From assembly GCA_043228905.1 (NCBI GenBank), contig JBHGNT010000001.1:3720001-3784000 (forward strand): 64,000 nt of DNA, given 5' to 3'. Positions 11,893 to 24,110 of this stretch are shown piece after piece. The notes below the pieces were generated by a model. That model ran no database searches. It had not been told where the DNA came from and saw only the letters and a program-made list of their open reading frames with translations. Position numbers and translations under genes: made by a program. This DNA is from Azolla caroliniana. Lineage: Eukaryota > Polypodiophyta. Positions within the stretch are counted from its first letter, which is position 1; each line of letters starts with the position of its first letter.

Positions 11893-13894
11893 GTCATTTA
11901 TGGCCTCATCTTTGATCTATTTGTAGATAACAAATGTTTATAAGAGCTTTGGTACAAAGAAAGTTATTTCTTGTGAACGTTTTCTACTATCTGAGGTTAT
12001 GGGTTATATGCATCATTCAGCAGACCACAACTGCTGCCATAAGCTGGCAGATATCTATTTGGTTGAATATGGATATAGAGCTCTGTTGGTACGCAAACAC
12101 TCTAATAATAAATATGTTAATTGGATCTTATTTCATGCAGAGTTGTGATTGAAAAATACACCAATGATAGTAAATCCTATAAATTGAAGTGAACGTTTGG
12201 AAGTTAATGAATTTATGAAGATACAATTCTGTTACAGAAAATAGCTTCTCTTTTATATATAGAAGTGTGCTATGGCTAGCCATTCTTATGGATAGAATGT
12301 TGCACTACCAGGCTTTCAATGTGAGGCTGACTTGCATGCAACGCAATCTTGCAAATAGTATGAACCATACACGAATGTTTCAATCATTTGTGTAAGAAAA
12401 ACACCCTCAAAGAATGATAAATACCATACTTTTGGATTAACTATTTATTATGAGGTAAATAAGCCTAAACAATGGGAAAAAACAAAAAAAACATGAATGT
12501 TTTAATAACATTCGCATTTGTTTTCCAACGTAGGAAAACGAATGTTGTGCTAGACGAACGCGAATTTTACGTACTATTATATTGCATATCTTTTTAAAAA
12601 TCAGCTAGGCAATCAGGTATAGAGTTCAATATAGATCATTATTGAGCCCCCTTAATGCACATATTTGGACATGCTCACATCCACGGAAAGTAAGCCCATT
12701 ACTCACAGTGGATGCCAATGGCTAATCATAGTACCCAAGGGAACAATGTCCATGCATTGTGAACCCTGGAGCCCACTATCCCATTGCTTCAGAGGTTCAT
12801 GAATGTTTTAGTTTCTACCATCAACCCTGCCTACCTTCAACATAAAACCCATGAAATTGCATATACAGATACATCCTCTCAATGAACCTGAGAAGTGCTA
12901 TGCAATTTTGTAACATAGAAAGAATGTCTTTAACATAAAATCCATTAAAGAAGTTGATTAATAATTATATACATCTTCTCAATTAAACCAGTTGATGCCA
13001 CATAACTTTGAGATATGGACAATTAATTTTTAGCTCCTTGCAACACTAGGTTCTTCTCTATCATTGCCTGAAAACCCCTTTTGTGCTTGTATATAAATGT
13101 TACTAGTATGCTGGTCCCCTGTTAGTTCACCATGATTAATTCAGGCTTATTAGGTAACAGGAACAGAGGTACCCTAAGAATAATCCATCAGATAGATTTC
13201 AGTTTATTCTCATGGTAACAAGGCTTTTGAATTGAAGTCACATGCAGAATCCTCACAATTCAGAAACATTGCGTTTGCTACCTTCACCAATTACACAGTT
13301 TTGCATTACGTACTTCTCATTCCCTACTTTTGATCAACGAACAGAAATAGGACATTTGCAACCATGAAACTTCACAATAGACAAAATTTTAATATATGTC
13401 AAATTCGGTTTCCCATTTGGAAGTACATTAGTAACTATAAAATAGAACGAAAAAACCCAGAAGTAATAAATAATACACCCAGATTTAAAAATATGTCCAT
13501 ACTAAATAACATCTCCACTCATGTTACAAGCATTATAAATGCAAAAGATGAAGAGGCAAAGAAAAATCCAGTTCCCAATGTCGTATAAAGCAGATTTAAA
13601 TATATGTCCATATTAAATAACATCTCCACTCATGCTACAAGCATTATAAGTGCAAAAGATGAAGAGGCGAAGGAAAATCCAGTTCCCAATGTTTAATAAC
13701 GCAGGCCAAGTTATCATCAGGCTCACAACATTATAATGCAACATGCATAAGCATGGAAGGAAAGCCATTGGTTACCATGCATTCAAATCATTCCAAATTC
13801 ATCATTATGTTTTCAACATTATAGTGGACAGAAGAATTCAAAGGCCATAAAATAGATCTCCATATTTAATTATCAATCCATTGCATAGTAGTTT
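11893..13894. other. Convergent intergenic region
   Basis: This lies between the 3' ends of the unrecognised gene (+) and TMA7 (-), so it should hold both 3' UTRs. AT-rich, with no supported exon. It contains the tandem duplication at 13481-13700. Confidence 0.5.
13481..13700. repeat. Tandem duplication, two copies of about 111 bp
   Basis: Copies at about 13481-13591 and 13592-13700 differ at only a handful of positions. Both contain AACATCTCCACTCATG and GAAAATCCAGTTCCCAATG-like ends. It lies downstream of the TMA7 stop. The high identity suggests a recent event. Confidence 0.9.
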
Positions 13895-15345
13895 TTACTT
13901 CTTCCCACCACTAGCACCACTTTTCTTCAACCCAGCCCCTGCAAAGGTACCTTTGCCTGAAGCCTTTGCTTTCAATTCCTTCAAAGCCTATCATCACCAT
14001 TGTAACCACATGCACCATAGTTCATAAATGACAATACTCATTCAACTCGCAAGTGCAGAGACAAAACAAGATTATTGAAAGAAATAACGCTCACCTTTTC
14101 CTCTTCCTTCTTTTTCTGAAGGAAAGCTTTGTCTTCCTGTTATGAAAGATATTATAAGACAACCAATATAAAGAGCAAATTGACATGATGTCTATAGAAT
14201 CATCAGAGCATAATACAATTAAGTGTAGAACTGGCTATCCGTCCAGTTCATCAATCAATAACCACGCTTTCCAATTTTATGGAGAACAGAATTAATTATA
14301 CAAAAGTATATAAGCCATTCTGCATAGAGATCATGGACTTCGTAAGTATGAGGATCTCTTTGTCCTGTGCCAGTTTGGATGTACATGTTACCATGTGTAT
14401 GTGCTGCTATATAACTTAGCGAACATGTATGTGTACATGAATATGCAACAAAATTTATAATCCAAGTTCGAAACAAGGAGATATGATAGATATATTTGAG
14501 CTCGTTCATACAACAATTCAACGATTCAATGGTAGATATGCTTGAAAGGATATGTAACAATGCAGTTACAAGATAATGAAACTCTCTCAACTCAAAAAAA
14601 CAAATATGTGTGTGTGACTGAGGACTATGTCTATACATACCTACACAGATATCTTTTTAATAGTTACATATACACCAAAGAACTCTACAAGATTATGGCC
14701 ATCTATGTCAATAGGTCAACAATTCAACAATTCAATAGGACAGTCGCAATAAATACAAGAAAAGAGAATCTCTATCGAAAATAGATGCAATGTCCTCATA
14801 TATCTGTGTTGTACACATGAAAATCTTACCTTTAACTATATTTCTGCGTTACACACATGAAAATTTTATATTTAACTATATTTCTGCTTTACAAACATCA
14901 AAATCTTAACTTTAACTATATACATAACCTCGAAATTGGAGAAAGAAGGATTCGTTTGCATTTTGAGTCAGTATTTCCTATTCTTACTTCATCAATAAAT
15001 ATGCCTTACTAGATCAATAGGTGTGTGTTATTAGACTAACAAAAGAAGAGCATTTAATGGTAACAATCAAGCAGAACAATAGACGCAGGAAGATGCGATG
15101 CTAAATCCAGACTATAAATCAAAGGAAAAGAAGAAAAGTTACCTCGTCGTATTCTTTCTTCTCTGTTTTGGGGGCCTTCATAGGTTTAAGCTTCCCACCT
15201 GTCACCGAAAGAAAAGGCCGATCAAAGAACCGGTATCGAGAGAGAAACATCAGAAGGAAACAAAAGACGGAGAAGATGTAGGGGATGAAGAAAGATAAGA
15301 AATAAGGAAAGGAGAATGGCATAACATACCCTGCTTCGACGACAT
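13895..15345 (-). CDS. TMA7: TMA7 homologue, translation machinery-associated protein 7
   Basis: A 68-residue Lys/Glu-rich protein from four exons: 15345-15330, 15198-15143, 14136-14095 and 13987-13895. The start MSSKQGGKLKPMK, the middle DEEDKAFLQKKKEEEKALKEL and the Gly/Lys-rich end FAGAGLKKSGASGGKK match the highly conserved eukaryotic TMA7 family (also called CCDC72), whose members are about 64 residues long. Known role of the family: association with ribosomes and the translation machinery; the exact biochemical function is unclear. The middle is predicted to be a charged helix. All introns are GT-AG, and the first exon has only 16 coding bases. Too small and too spliced to be seen as one open frame. 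Ubiquitous expression would be expected. Confidence 0.93.
14800..14930. repeat. Three-copy tandem repeat in TMA7 intron 2
   Basis: Three consecutive copies of about 46-50 bp, each with TTTAACTATATTTCTG or a close variant and a CATGAAAATCTTA-like core. No coding content. Confidence 0.8.
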
Positions 15346-15414
15346 CGCGGCGTGCAGAGGTGTAATCAGAAAACAGGTTAGGGTTTCGTCTTCGTGTTAT
15401 GCTGACCAATTCAC

Positions 15415-15570
15415 AATATACGCATTATGTATGTATGTGCGAATATGTTTGCATATATATACATAGTAACATATATAATATATGTATGTATGTATGTATG
15501 TATGTATACACATATGTATATGTACATATGTGTATACATACATACATATAGATAGATAGATAGATACATG
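15415..15570. repeat. TATG/TACA/GATA microsatellite with long perfect hairpin
   Basis: (TATG)n runs into TACACATATG words, then the mirrored (CATA)n and (GATA)n. Positions 15493-15518 and 15523-15548 are exact inverted repeats of 26 bp around a 4-base loop. The tract sits 150-200 bases upstream of the TMA7 start codon, in or next to its promoter. Confidence 0.85.
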
Positions 15571-17849
15571 TATAGAGCTAATTTTATATACTAGCCATAG
15601 GGGTGGCTAATATGCTGTTGTCAAAGCTGCCTACATGTGGCATTGGCCCATTTACATGATTCTCTTGATCACTAACTTAGGGGCAGAAGCACACGCTACT
15701 AGTCCCTTTGTGAACATTGATATGGTCGATAGTTCCCCGCGCAGTTTGTGCTCACATGGCAACATCTCATAGGACACACACACGCGCATGCACACACACA
15801 CACAAAACATGGCGATCTTGATTGAGAGTTCACAAAGACTTTCAAGGTGGACACATGTTAAAAACTTTCTCATGTCCGCCACCAAGCAATTGCAAGTTGC
15901 AACTAAAAGATTTCCTCCTAACACTTGGTCTTCCATATATCATGAACATTAGCTCCATTTGTTTCCTTCTTTTTCAACGAGATGGGTATATATTTATGAA
16001 CCAAATCCCATGGCCCTCGCCATGACTACAAATCAATACTGAGATAAAGTTGTAAGAACAATAGCATGGACGTCAATTCTCCGATTAATGGCTATGTAAA
16101 TTTCAACGCATTGGTTAATACATGATTTCATATATTCACATTAACTATATTTCTAAACCACAATTGTGCTCAAATGTTCATATTCTATTACATTTAAACA
16201 CCCAAAAGTGTGGATGTACAAAATCTACTTATAAATAATTAGTTATAATCTTTAATTGCTACTCATCAATGTCCTTAGAAATATGAATGTGAATATGAAT
16301 CATGATCAACAATCTTACCAATAAATGAGAATGGATTTTCCAAACATCTCTGATGCTAATGATATCTAAGAGGGGAAATGTGATGAAATCCAAAACATTA
16401 TAAAAGTAGCTAGTATAATAACCCATATGGGAGAGGATGTACATAAATATATGTTTGATTGTACACGTTAAAAAGCCTACATGTATTTTGAATTCGAGGA
16501 ATATATTAATGTATTTCATACAAAATAATAAAAACAATGGCACATAGTACTGCCCATATCAGATATACAAGAGGCGTGAATGACAATGTGCACAATAAAA
16601 AACTACATTTACCACAGATGTGATCCCTCTTAAGAATGAGATTCACATTGCTTCCCATGATACCATGGACTTGTAGCGGAATGAAGCTTAACCAAAGACT
16701 TGTGAATCTAACATCCAAGAGAATAGTAGCATTGGAAGATATTACTAGATAAGTCTTCCAAATATTCTAACATAGCATGTATGCATCGAGCAAATAGTAG
16801 CTGAAAATTCATATTGCACCCATGAAATCCACCATGTAATTACCAATTTTAGAACAATTACGGATATTTTCCATTTCAAGAAAGGATTTGAATATGCACA
16901 ATTTCTCGCCAAACATAGGCAAGCACAAGCTTTATATCGTCATGGCAATTAACCTTTTTATCGCAAAGATTTTACAACATCAAGATGAAAAGGAAACCAA
17001 ACGTAAAACACTTTCTTTGCTTGTTCCAAATGGGAAATCTCTACCTCCTTGGGAGGCAATTGTAATAATAGATTGTAATTTTCAAACTAGATCCCCATTC
17101 TCATCAACCCAAACAAATTTCATACTTCTAATTGATGTAATGTTTTCATGATATGCACAAGAAATGGGTGATTCTTAATCATGATGTGCACAAGAAATGG
17201 CTTATTCTCAATCATGATGTACAGAAATATTGATTATGTTCGTTATGATATAACTATTATTGTTATCTTAGACTGCTTATACGCATAATCAACAATTCAT
17301 ATGAATAGTTCCATAACGACGATGCATGGTTAAAATTACAACAAAAACCAGAATAATCTAGCATTTCTCCAAACATAAAAATGCAATAAAAAACATTGGA
17401 ATTTAGATCAATTTTATTCCGATGTATAAAGGGGAAAGTGCTTATTTCTCACCAATTAACAACAAAAATGTAAGAATGCTCTAGTCAAAAGATTACTCAT
17501 ATACTGCAAGTTGTAAGGAAAGAGTTTGATTCAAAAAATTCTAAAGATCCTCAGTAATGCATACATAAACAAGTTTACCCATTATGAAATGGTTTCATTA
17601 ATTCAATCAATATGAAAAAGAAAGTCGGAAGGCTCCCAGCATCATACATTGTAAGAAGATTTATACATATGCAAGAGTAGGGTAAAATGCTACCCCATCT
17701 TGAATCAGAGCCCATAATGTACTTGTAGCGTTAAATAGATACACCATAAGAGCATTAATGTCCGCTACTTCTGAGATTACACAGAGAGATGGAATAATAG
17801 TTAAATAATGTATTCACCATATTGCTTGGCATCTCTGGTAGAGGCAAAA
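15570..17849. other. Region between TMA7 promoter and the lipase gene 3' end
   Basis: AT-rich DNA with scattered short frames that I cannot support as exons. A local duplication of about 40 bp (ATGTGCACAAGAAATGG words) is at about 17150-17220. The last few hundred bases should be the 3' UTR of the minus-strand lipase gene. Confidence 0.4.
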
Positions 17850-18821
17850 TCATGACTGTGAAATAGGCAATTCAGGACCAATATGAACATCCAACCACGA
17901 CGCAATATCAGCGAGAATGATTGATACATTCTCATCGGGCTCACCTTGAAGGAGAGAATGCATCATTCCTTTGTAAATCCTAATGCTCTTATCGCTACTC
18001 TTAGCATTCTCATATAGAGCTTGGCTAACATTAGGGTCAGTGACCACATCAGCATCCCCATGTAGAACCAAGAAGGGAAAATCCACATCTTTCAAGTGTT
18101 TTTCGATGTAAGAAGTAGTCTTAAGAATTGCACTGACGGTGCCAAGCCTGGGTTTTCCATTATATCTCATCGGGTTATGTCGTCCCAGCTCTCTCTTTTT
18201 AGGGTCTTTTATAGACATATCCACAAGATCTTTTGTGGGTAAAATAGCCCATTTGGGAAACCAGACTACCATGAATCTTAGTATCGATACAATGGGCCAT
18301 GGTAAAAGCATATTATCTGATAACTTACACATAGGAGAGACCAAAATAGCACCATCCCAGGTTTGAGGAGCCTTGAAATGAAGCAAAAGGCAAATAGCTC
18401 CACCCATGGATTCTCCGTACAGGAAACAGGGGAGATGTGAATACTCTGTTTTCTGCTTGATAGAAGAGAAATACGAGAAACAATCTTCTGCCACCACATC
18501 TAGGTCAGGGGTGAATCCAATTAAGCCACCTGATTGGCCATGGCCTTCTAGATCTAAAGAAAATGAAGCAAGACCCATCTGCGTGAAGAGGATAGCTGTG
18601 TTCTGGAAGGTCCAGCTAGTGTTATTTCCGTAGCCATGGACCATGAAGAGGAGAGCTCTGATGGGTTTGTGTAAAGGAATCCATGACTGTGTGAAGAGCT
18701 TTATACCTCGTCCAGAGTCGATGAATCCGCGTTCATTTTTGACTCCATTGTGAGCATAGTGTTCTTCTTCAGGTGTATACCCCCATGGAAATGGTGGAAT
18801 CTGATGATCAGAAGAAGCCAT
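17850..18821 (-). CDS. Monoacylglycerol lipase-like alpha/beta hydrolase (caffeoylshikimate esterase family)
   Basis: A 323-residue intronless alpha/beta hydrolase of the plant MAGL family, close in length to known members. Visible: HGYG oxyanion region (62-65), EGHGQSGG (92-99), nucleophile elbow GESMG with Ser138, catalytic Asp probably D258 in HGDADVVTD, and His288 in GMMHS. Family members hydrolyse monoacylglycerols or lysophospholipids, and one subgroup (CSE) cleaves caffeoyl shikimate in lignin synthesis; sequence alone does not decide which. No signal peptide or plastid extension is seen, so cytosol or membrane periphery is likely. The start MASSDHQIPPFPWGY is the usual short N terminus before the YTPEEEHY block. 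The 5' flank is part of a tandem duplication of about 215 bp. Confidence 0.93.
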   Translation of the reverse strand: MASSDHQIPPFPWGYTPEEEHYAHNGVKNERGFIDSGRGIKLFTQSWIPLHKPIRALLFMVHGYGNNTSWTFQNTAILFTQMGLASFSLDLEGHGQSGGLIGFTPDLDVVAEDCFSYFSSIKQKTEYSHLPCFLYGESMGGAICLLLHFKAPQTWDGAILVSPMCKLSDNMLLPWPIVSILRFMVVWFPKWAILPTKDLVDMSIKDPKKRELGRHNPMRYNGKPRLGTVSAILKTTSYIEKHLKDVDFPFLVLHGDADVVTDPNVSQALYENAKSSDKSIRIYKGMMHSLLQGEPDENVSIILADIASWLDVHIGPELPISQS

Positions 18822-18825
18822 AACG

Positions 18826-19250
18826 CCTCGAGATCGAGGTCGAGATTGTGAGAGAGGGATTACTTATATGTGTATCGTAACAGTGTATGTACCTACCTAT
18901 CGTATGAGTTCTAATCGCAATATATGAAGGAACACACGGGCATAAACACATCAAGTTATACCATCGTGGTGTAAATGCACACGCAATGTATGAAGAAACC
19001 TAGGGTCCTCGAAATAGCTAGCAAAAATGTGCCCATGGAGCACTTCGAGATCAAGGTCAAGATTGAGAGAGAGAGAGAGAGAGAGAGAGATTATTTATAT
19101 GTGTATGTAACTGTCACATGAATTTTAATCGCAATATATGAAGGAACACATTGGTATGACACATAAACACATCAAGTTATGCAATGTATGAAGAAACCTA
19201 TGGTCCTAGAAATAGTGGGCAAACATGTGCCCACGAACACTCTCTCAATT
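18826..19250. repeat. Tandem duplication covering the lipase 5' flank, two copies of about 215 bp
   Basis: Copy A (about 18826-19040) abuts the lipase start codon; copy B (about 19041-19250) is next to it upstream. Shared words include CGCAATATATGAAGGAACACA, CACATCAAGTTAT and GCAATGTATGAAGAAACCTA, split by small indels. Copy B carries a (GA)n expansion at about 19068-19090 and, on the minus strand, a better TATA-like word (TATAAATA) than copy A. Confidence 0.85.
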
Positions 19251-20310
19251 GTTGGTCGATGTTGTGAATGGAGTTCCATCTTCTTTTACCAAACCTCGAA
19301 CTTCCATTTGGGTTTGACAGGGTTTTTTGCATTGAAGTCCATCTTCTTCTACAGGGCCAACAACTTATTTACTAGCTTTGTTGAAGTTGGAGATGGGATC
19401 CATGATGGTGTGGGCTACAAGTTCATTGGTTGCAATGATGATAGATATCTTTGATAAATTGCATGACAATGAAAAGTGCAAAGTTATTTTTATAGAACCC
19501 CCTAGAAAGAAGCCAAAAAGGGTAGTTGTAGGAGGAGAGTATAGAGTAGCTAGATCCAAACTCAAGGTAAGATCATTCATTCAAATACAAGTATTAGGAA
19601 TATAATACACACGCACACAACATGTATTGCATGACGAAGTTGCTGTGGTATGAACAATAATGTGAGAAGTAGAAAATATGACAAAATAAGAGAGGATGGA
19701 AAAGGAGCTTTTCAAACGAGTTGCAAAAGGGCATTGCTTTCAAGCACAAGGATAAGGAATATATCACAAGCACATCATTGATGCATTATGTACATGGCAA
19801 ACGTCATATAAATAACCAAAAGAGGACTCGGGAGGAGAAAAGGCAAACATTCACGAACAAGATTCCAAATATACATGCCAACATGTGAGGCCATGGCAGT
19901 GGAGCGTGAGATTGAAATGATGGTTTCAAGCAAACGGGACGGGAACGGAAAATTGGTAAGAAAGGTAAGGGCTTCAAGCAAACATGGAACACGAGGAGGA
20001 GTTCCGGAATATAGAAGCAACATACATTATTTACGAAAAGAGGGGGGGGACGGGGGGGAGGTTATGCTAATCAATAATAAGCATGAGAAGCGTCTCTTAG
20101 GTAGCAGGAGAACGCATTATTGGGAAGCGAAAAAAATAAAGCAGTAAAAGACATTTAGTGTCTAATGTTTTAAACCGGGTGGTCTGGCTGGGAGCACAGA
20201 CAGGTCTTTCTTTGGGCCACATCCCAATCCCAACCCATCGGCGCGCGGCTATTCGTGGGCCCCAAAGATACCGCCTCCGCTAGCCCACATGTCTGCCCAT
20301 CCCGCCTCAC

Positions 20311-20320
20311 ATATAAAATA
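20311..20320 (+). promoter_or_regulatory. Candidate TATA box of the Ser-rich gene
   Basis: ATATAAAATA is followed about 30 bases later by C-rich and CT-rich leader sequence, as in plant 5' UTRs. It lies about 215 bases upstream of the first ATG of the Ser-rich frame. Confidence 0.5.
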
Positions 20321-20526
20321 AACAATCACGAACAAACAGCAGCACAGCCAAATTTCTTAATCTCGAAGACAAACTACTCAGTGGCTTCTTCTTCTCCTCT
20401 CAACTCTTTTTTCAACCTCCCCCCCCCCCCGAGAATCTTCGGTAGTTCACTCTCTCTCTCTCTCTGGGTTCCTCCCTGTCGTAGTAACCTAATTAATGCT
20501 GCTAGGGTTTCTAGTTCAGTGCCTCC

Positions 20527-20808
20527 ATGTCTAATGACGCTGATTCTCTGTATGTGTGCCGTGCCGTCTTGTGTTGCTTAATGCAGGATAGCTACATGGA
20601 TTCCTCCTCCTCCATATCCAGCTCCAGCTCCAGCTCCAGCTCGTGCACAAGCTCGCATGTCAAGCCACAGCAGTGTTTGTGCACGCCCACGACACACGCA
20701 GGATCCTTCCGCTGCCGCCTCCATCGCTCCAACTCCTTTAGGAAGAAGCCATGGGAGAAAGATGTGGCGCCGCCACCTACTGCCACCCCCACCATCCAAG
20801 CCCAATAA
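20527..20808 (+). CDS. Small Ser-rich protein with CLCxPTTHxGSFRCRLHR motif
   Basis: A 93-residue frame with a poly-Ser block (SSSSISSSSSSSSS, about residues 26-39), then CLCTPTTHAGSFRC and RLHRSNSFRKKPW. The CxCxPTTHxGSFRCRLHR signature is found in a plant-specific group usually annotated only as serine-rich proteins; their biochemical role is not known to me. The paired Cys and the His could bind metal, which is inference. The start is uncertain: ATG at 20527 gives 93 residues, but the later ATG just before DSSSS (20596) would leave about 70 residues closer to the typical family N terminus. The leader has a CT repeat and a C10 run. Intronless as modelled. Confidence 0.75.
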   Translation: MSNDADSLYVCRAVLCCLMQDSYMDSSSSISSSSSSSSSCTSSHVKPQQCLCTPTTHAGSFRCRLHRSNSFRKKPWEKDVAPPPTATPTIQAQ

Positions 20809-20914
20809 CTCCCATCTATCTCTAACTTTGGTTGCTTTTTCGCATTTCCTTTCCTGCATGGTAGATGTTTGCTGTATATACTCATTTCTCGTGTAGTTCA
20901 CCGACAGTCCATCC

Positions 20915-21050
20915 TGATACACTAATATCCTCTCGTCTTCTTCAATTAACTCTCCAATTGTGTCTTGTTGTGGATACACTCGCACCACTATCCTCGCATC
21001 TTCTTCAATTAGCTCTCCAATTGTATCAATTGTTGTGGATAGATTCGCGT
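20915..21050. repeat. Tandem duplication, two copies of about 68 bp
   Basis: Two copies share TCTTCTTCAATTA(A/G)CTCTCCAATTGT and TTGTTGTGGATA(C/G)A, separated by about 68 bases. Located in the 3' flank of the Ser-rich gene, perhaps in its 3' UTR. Confidence 0.8.
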
Positions 21051-23640
21051 TTGGTTGGTTCATGATCCTTTCATCCGTATTTCATCCTCCATCCTTTTGC
21101 ATTATCCCGTGGGAACAACAGATTAGCACCCATTCGCACCACCTATCGATTTCTCTTTACAATTGCTTGTCTCATTAGAAAATAGTAGGCGATGCTTGGA
21201 CATGCAGACAACTTCCTCTCCCGCCACTAATTACCAGAACAAGGTGGTTCCCTCAATCGATCTATGAAAAATGGCATCTAATTTGCAAAAACATTTTCTT
21301 TTGCTCATTCAAAGAAATATGTTTTTGGTTTTTAAAGTTTTTGTTCTTTTTCCACAATTCCTTGGACCTTCTATTGATGAACTTTGGACAATATTACATT
21401 GAACCATATGAATGCTCGATGAAGTGTACTATATTTTGAATCGTTTGGCCCTTTCTTGTGCAATATGTTGTCTTGAATCCCACCAAATTTCAATAACACT
21501 TCTCTTTGGGTTTTCAAGGAATCATGTTTGAGTTATTAAGACTTCTTGTCATTTGTCCTTGAAACTCCTTGGAGTTTATGAAAAGAACTAACAACTTTGC
21601 ACACGCAAATGTATTGCTCCTTGAAACTACTTGGAGTTTATGAAAAGAACCAACAACTTGACAAACACAAATGTATTGCTGGTCTCTCAACAAAATATTC
21701 AAACACCTTGATGTGTCATGTTTAGGGTTTAGTATTTGAGGGCGCCACCAACATAGCCTTTTTTTATCTTTGTGGTCCACCAACCGTTGAGTGAAATGTA
21801 ATATAACCTAGTAAGTTAGTAACGTGAGCACTACATTGCAACCTAAATGCATCGAGATTCAAGGTAATGATCGATTTAAATCTCGCCACATTTGGACCTT
21901 GATGGTCTTGTTTGCTTAGTGCTCTTGCATACTCCTTTTTGTTGTTGGAATCTTATCCTAGTGTGAGAGGGCATCTTGAGAAAGGCAACTCCAAAGTCTT
22001 AAAATCATACTAATGTGATTTAGAAGTTCATTGTCTAACCCTTTCCTTCGTCAAGAGTGAATAATTTACCCTTACATGGCCTTGGATGAACTCAATGCTC
22101 CTTTCTTCTGATTTTTCATTTAATAATGACAAACCATTGAGTTGAGGGGCCTCAACATATAATTCGCTTAGTTCATTTTTTACTGCCTATAGGACAAGGA
22201 TAGTGGCAAAGCAAATTCTTTATGCAAAAGTGAAGCACAATGTTGTCTAAAAAAGTGCAACAAGTATATACATATGAATTACATCATTAGTCGCATTGGG
22301 ATGCCTTGCTATGTATGTGCCAAAGCTCATATACATACAAACACTCATGCCCAAGAGATTCTTTACCTTCTTGAGTTTATCCTACCCAACTTGATTTTAT
22401 GTGAATCAAAATTTTGGATATTGTGACTCTAATGAGACAATATATCATATAGATCCATCATAAACATTACGATCTTGATTAAAGTAACATTGGACAAGTA
22501 ATCTTGAGTTGGGAGACAATAAATGTAGCCCCAACCAAAGTTTACTTTTCTGCTAATTGCGTGAAATCGTTCAATTAAATATTGTCTAAGATTCAAATAG
22601 CTAAAAAAAAAAATGCACTTTTGAACAATTGAAGCTTTTATTTTCTCTAGGTATAAATTATAATATGTACTATTGTGCACAACATAAAACACGATATATA
22701 AAACAATGTTGGGACAAACTTCATGAAGGCATTGAGACTCAACTTTAGTTTCTTGAATTTTCATGAGCAAACTTGATAATGGTTCACCATGAAAACGTAA
22801 AGGTCAAAAGTTGAATCTATCAAGTGGATCCTTTTTCCGTGCAACAAATGCTTGATGTGAAGCCTCGAGAGTCTCAACTCGAGACAACCTAATCCATTGC
22901 ATGTTCGATATTCATAAGGATGCCCTTGAGCCTCAAACTTTTGAATGTTGTGGAACATGGACCTAATCCATGGCATGGATGGGCTAGGCCACCTTAAAAA
23001 TGCTATCGATATGCTCTCGAATGTGAGGCTGAACGATCCACAAAGGAGATGTCCTCTTCTATCGAGGAGAAGGGCGAGGCGACCTCTCATCTTTTGTTGT
23101 TTGCGGAGGCAGAGGTTAAAATTGTGAAGTTTGTTTTCCGTGCAAAGGACATTGTGGCTTTTATGAATATCCGAGGTTAAAATTGTGAAGTTTTTTTTTT
23201 TGTGCCAAGGACATTGGCTTTTTATCAATTAAATGTGTAGTTTCGGGGTTGCCGATCTGTAGCAATTCAAGTGTAATAGAGCGATCTCGCGAGAAGACAA
23301 AAAAAAAAGAGGATGCAAAATGCTTCTTAGCCCTAAACTTTGATTGTGTGTCGGCATCGTCTTGTATGGAGAGAAAGGAGAAGTGAAGGTTATGGAAAGA
23401 ATGAACGCCACCTGATTAAAGTACAATGGCCAGCCTTTTCGTATTTGGAGTTTGCTCTTTGTCTCTGAGACAAAAAAAAAAGGCCAGCCTTCTCGTATTT
23501 CGAGTTTGCTTCTATCTTTATACACAGAAAAATAAAACAAAACCAAAAACGCATGCAAGAGCTCGCGGACATCGTGTTTTTGAAACAAACACCCCCCCAG
23601 AGAGAGAGAGAGAGAGTTTAATTCTTCTTCTTAACTCTCG
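21051..23640. other. Intergenic region with several local duplications
   Basis: No supported gene. Local tandem duplications are at about 21545-21690 (unit about 75 bp, CTTGGAGTTTATGAAAAGAAC), 23105-23225 (unit about 68 bp, GAGGTTAAAATTGTGAAG) and 23423-23510 (unit about 65 bp, GGCCAGCCTT(T/C)TCGTATTT). Open frames here are short and match nothing I know. Confidence 0.45.
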
Positions 23641-23654
23641 TGTATACTTATAAG

Positions 23655-23664
23655 CTATATATAG
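23655..23664 (+). promoter_or_regulatory. Candidate TATA box of the AVT1-like gene
   Basis: GCTATATATAGC lies about 450 bases upstream of the AVT1-like start codon. The leader that follows is pyrimidine-rich with a CTT repeat (about 23837-23851), as in plant 5' UTRs, and could contain a leader intron. Positional evidence only. Confidence 0.35.
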
Positions 23665-24110
23665 CTTCGATCTTTAATCCGCGTTTAAAAAGTTTCCCAC
23701 TTTTGCTCTTTCTGTTTTACGAAAGTAAACCTTCGTGGATTCAGCTCCTGCTCATCTCGGTCTTAGATGTTAGAGGCTTCCTTTTTCTTCGTGCAGTAAA
23801 ACGCTTCTTAATCAGCATTTCTAAGCTTTCGATTCTTCTTCTTCTTCTTCTTCTGGTAATCTCAGCCATAATTACATGCGCATACATGTAAAGCTCCCAT
23901 CCTTCTCTGGTGAGAGAAGCAATCGATTTCTGCTGCTGGATTCTTCTCGTGATTAATTTTAAACAACTTGTGCTATTCTACAGGAAAAGTTTGGATTGAT
24001 CTTCTGGTCATCCCTATTGCTATAAGTCTCTATCGTCGACACCAAATCTTCTTCTCGAAAAGAGAACTCTTCGTTTCTTCTGCTCATTGTACAAGTCTAA
24101 TATATTAAGT

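Noticed and set aside
20578-21063. 161-codon minus-strand frame opposite the Ser-rich gene
   Set aside because: It is the reverse reading of Ser and Pro codons (giving Gly/Ala/Glu runs) plus the 68-bp duplication. No domain, and the plus strand has a known family motif.
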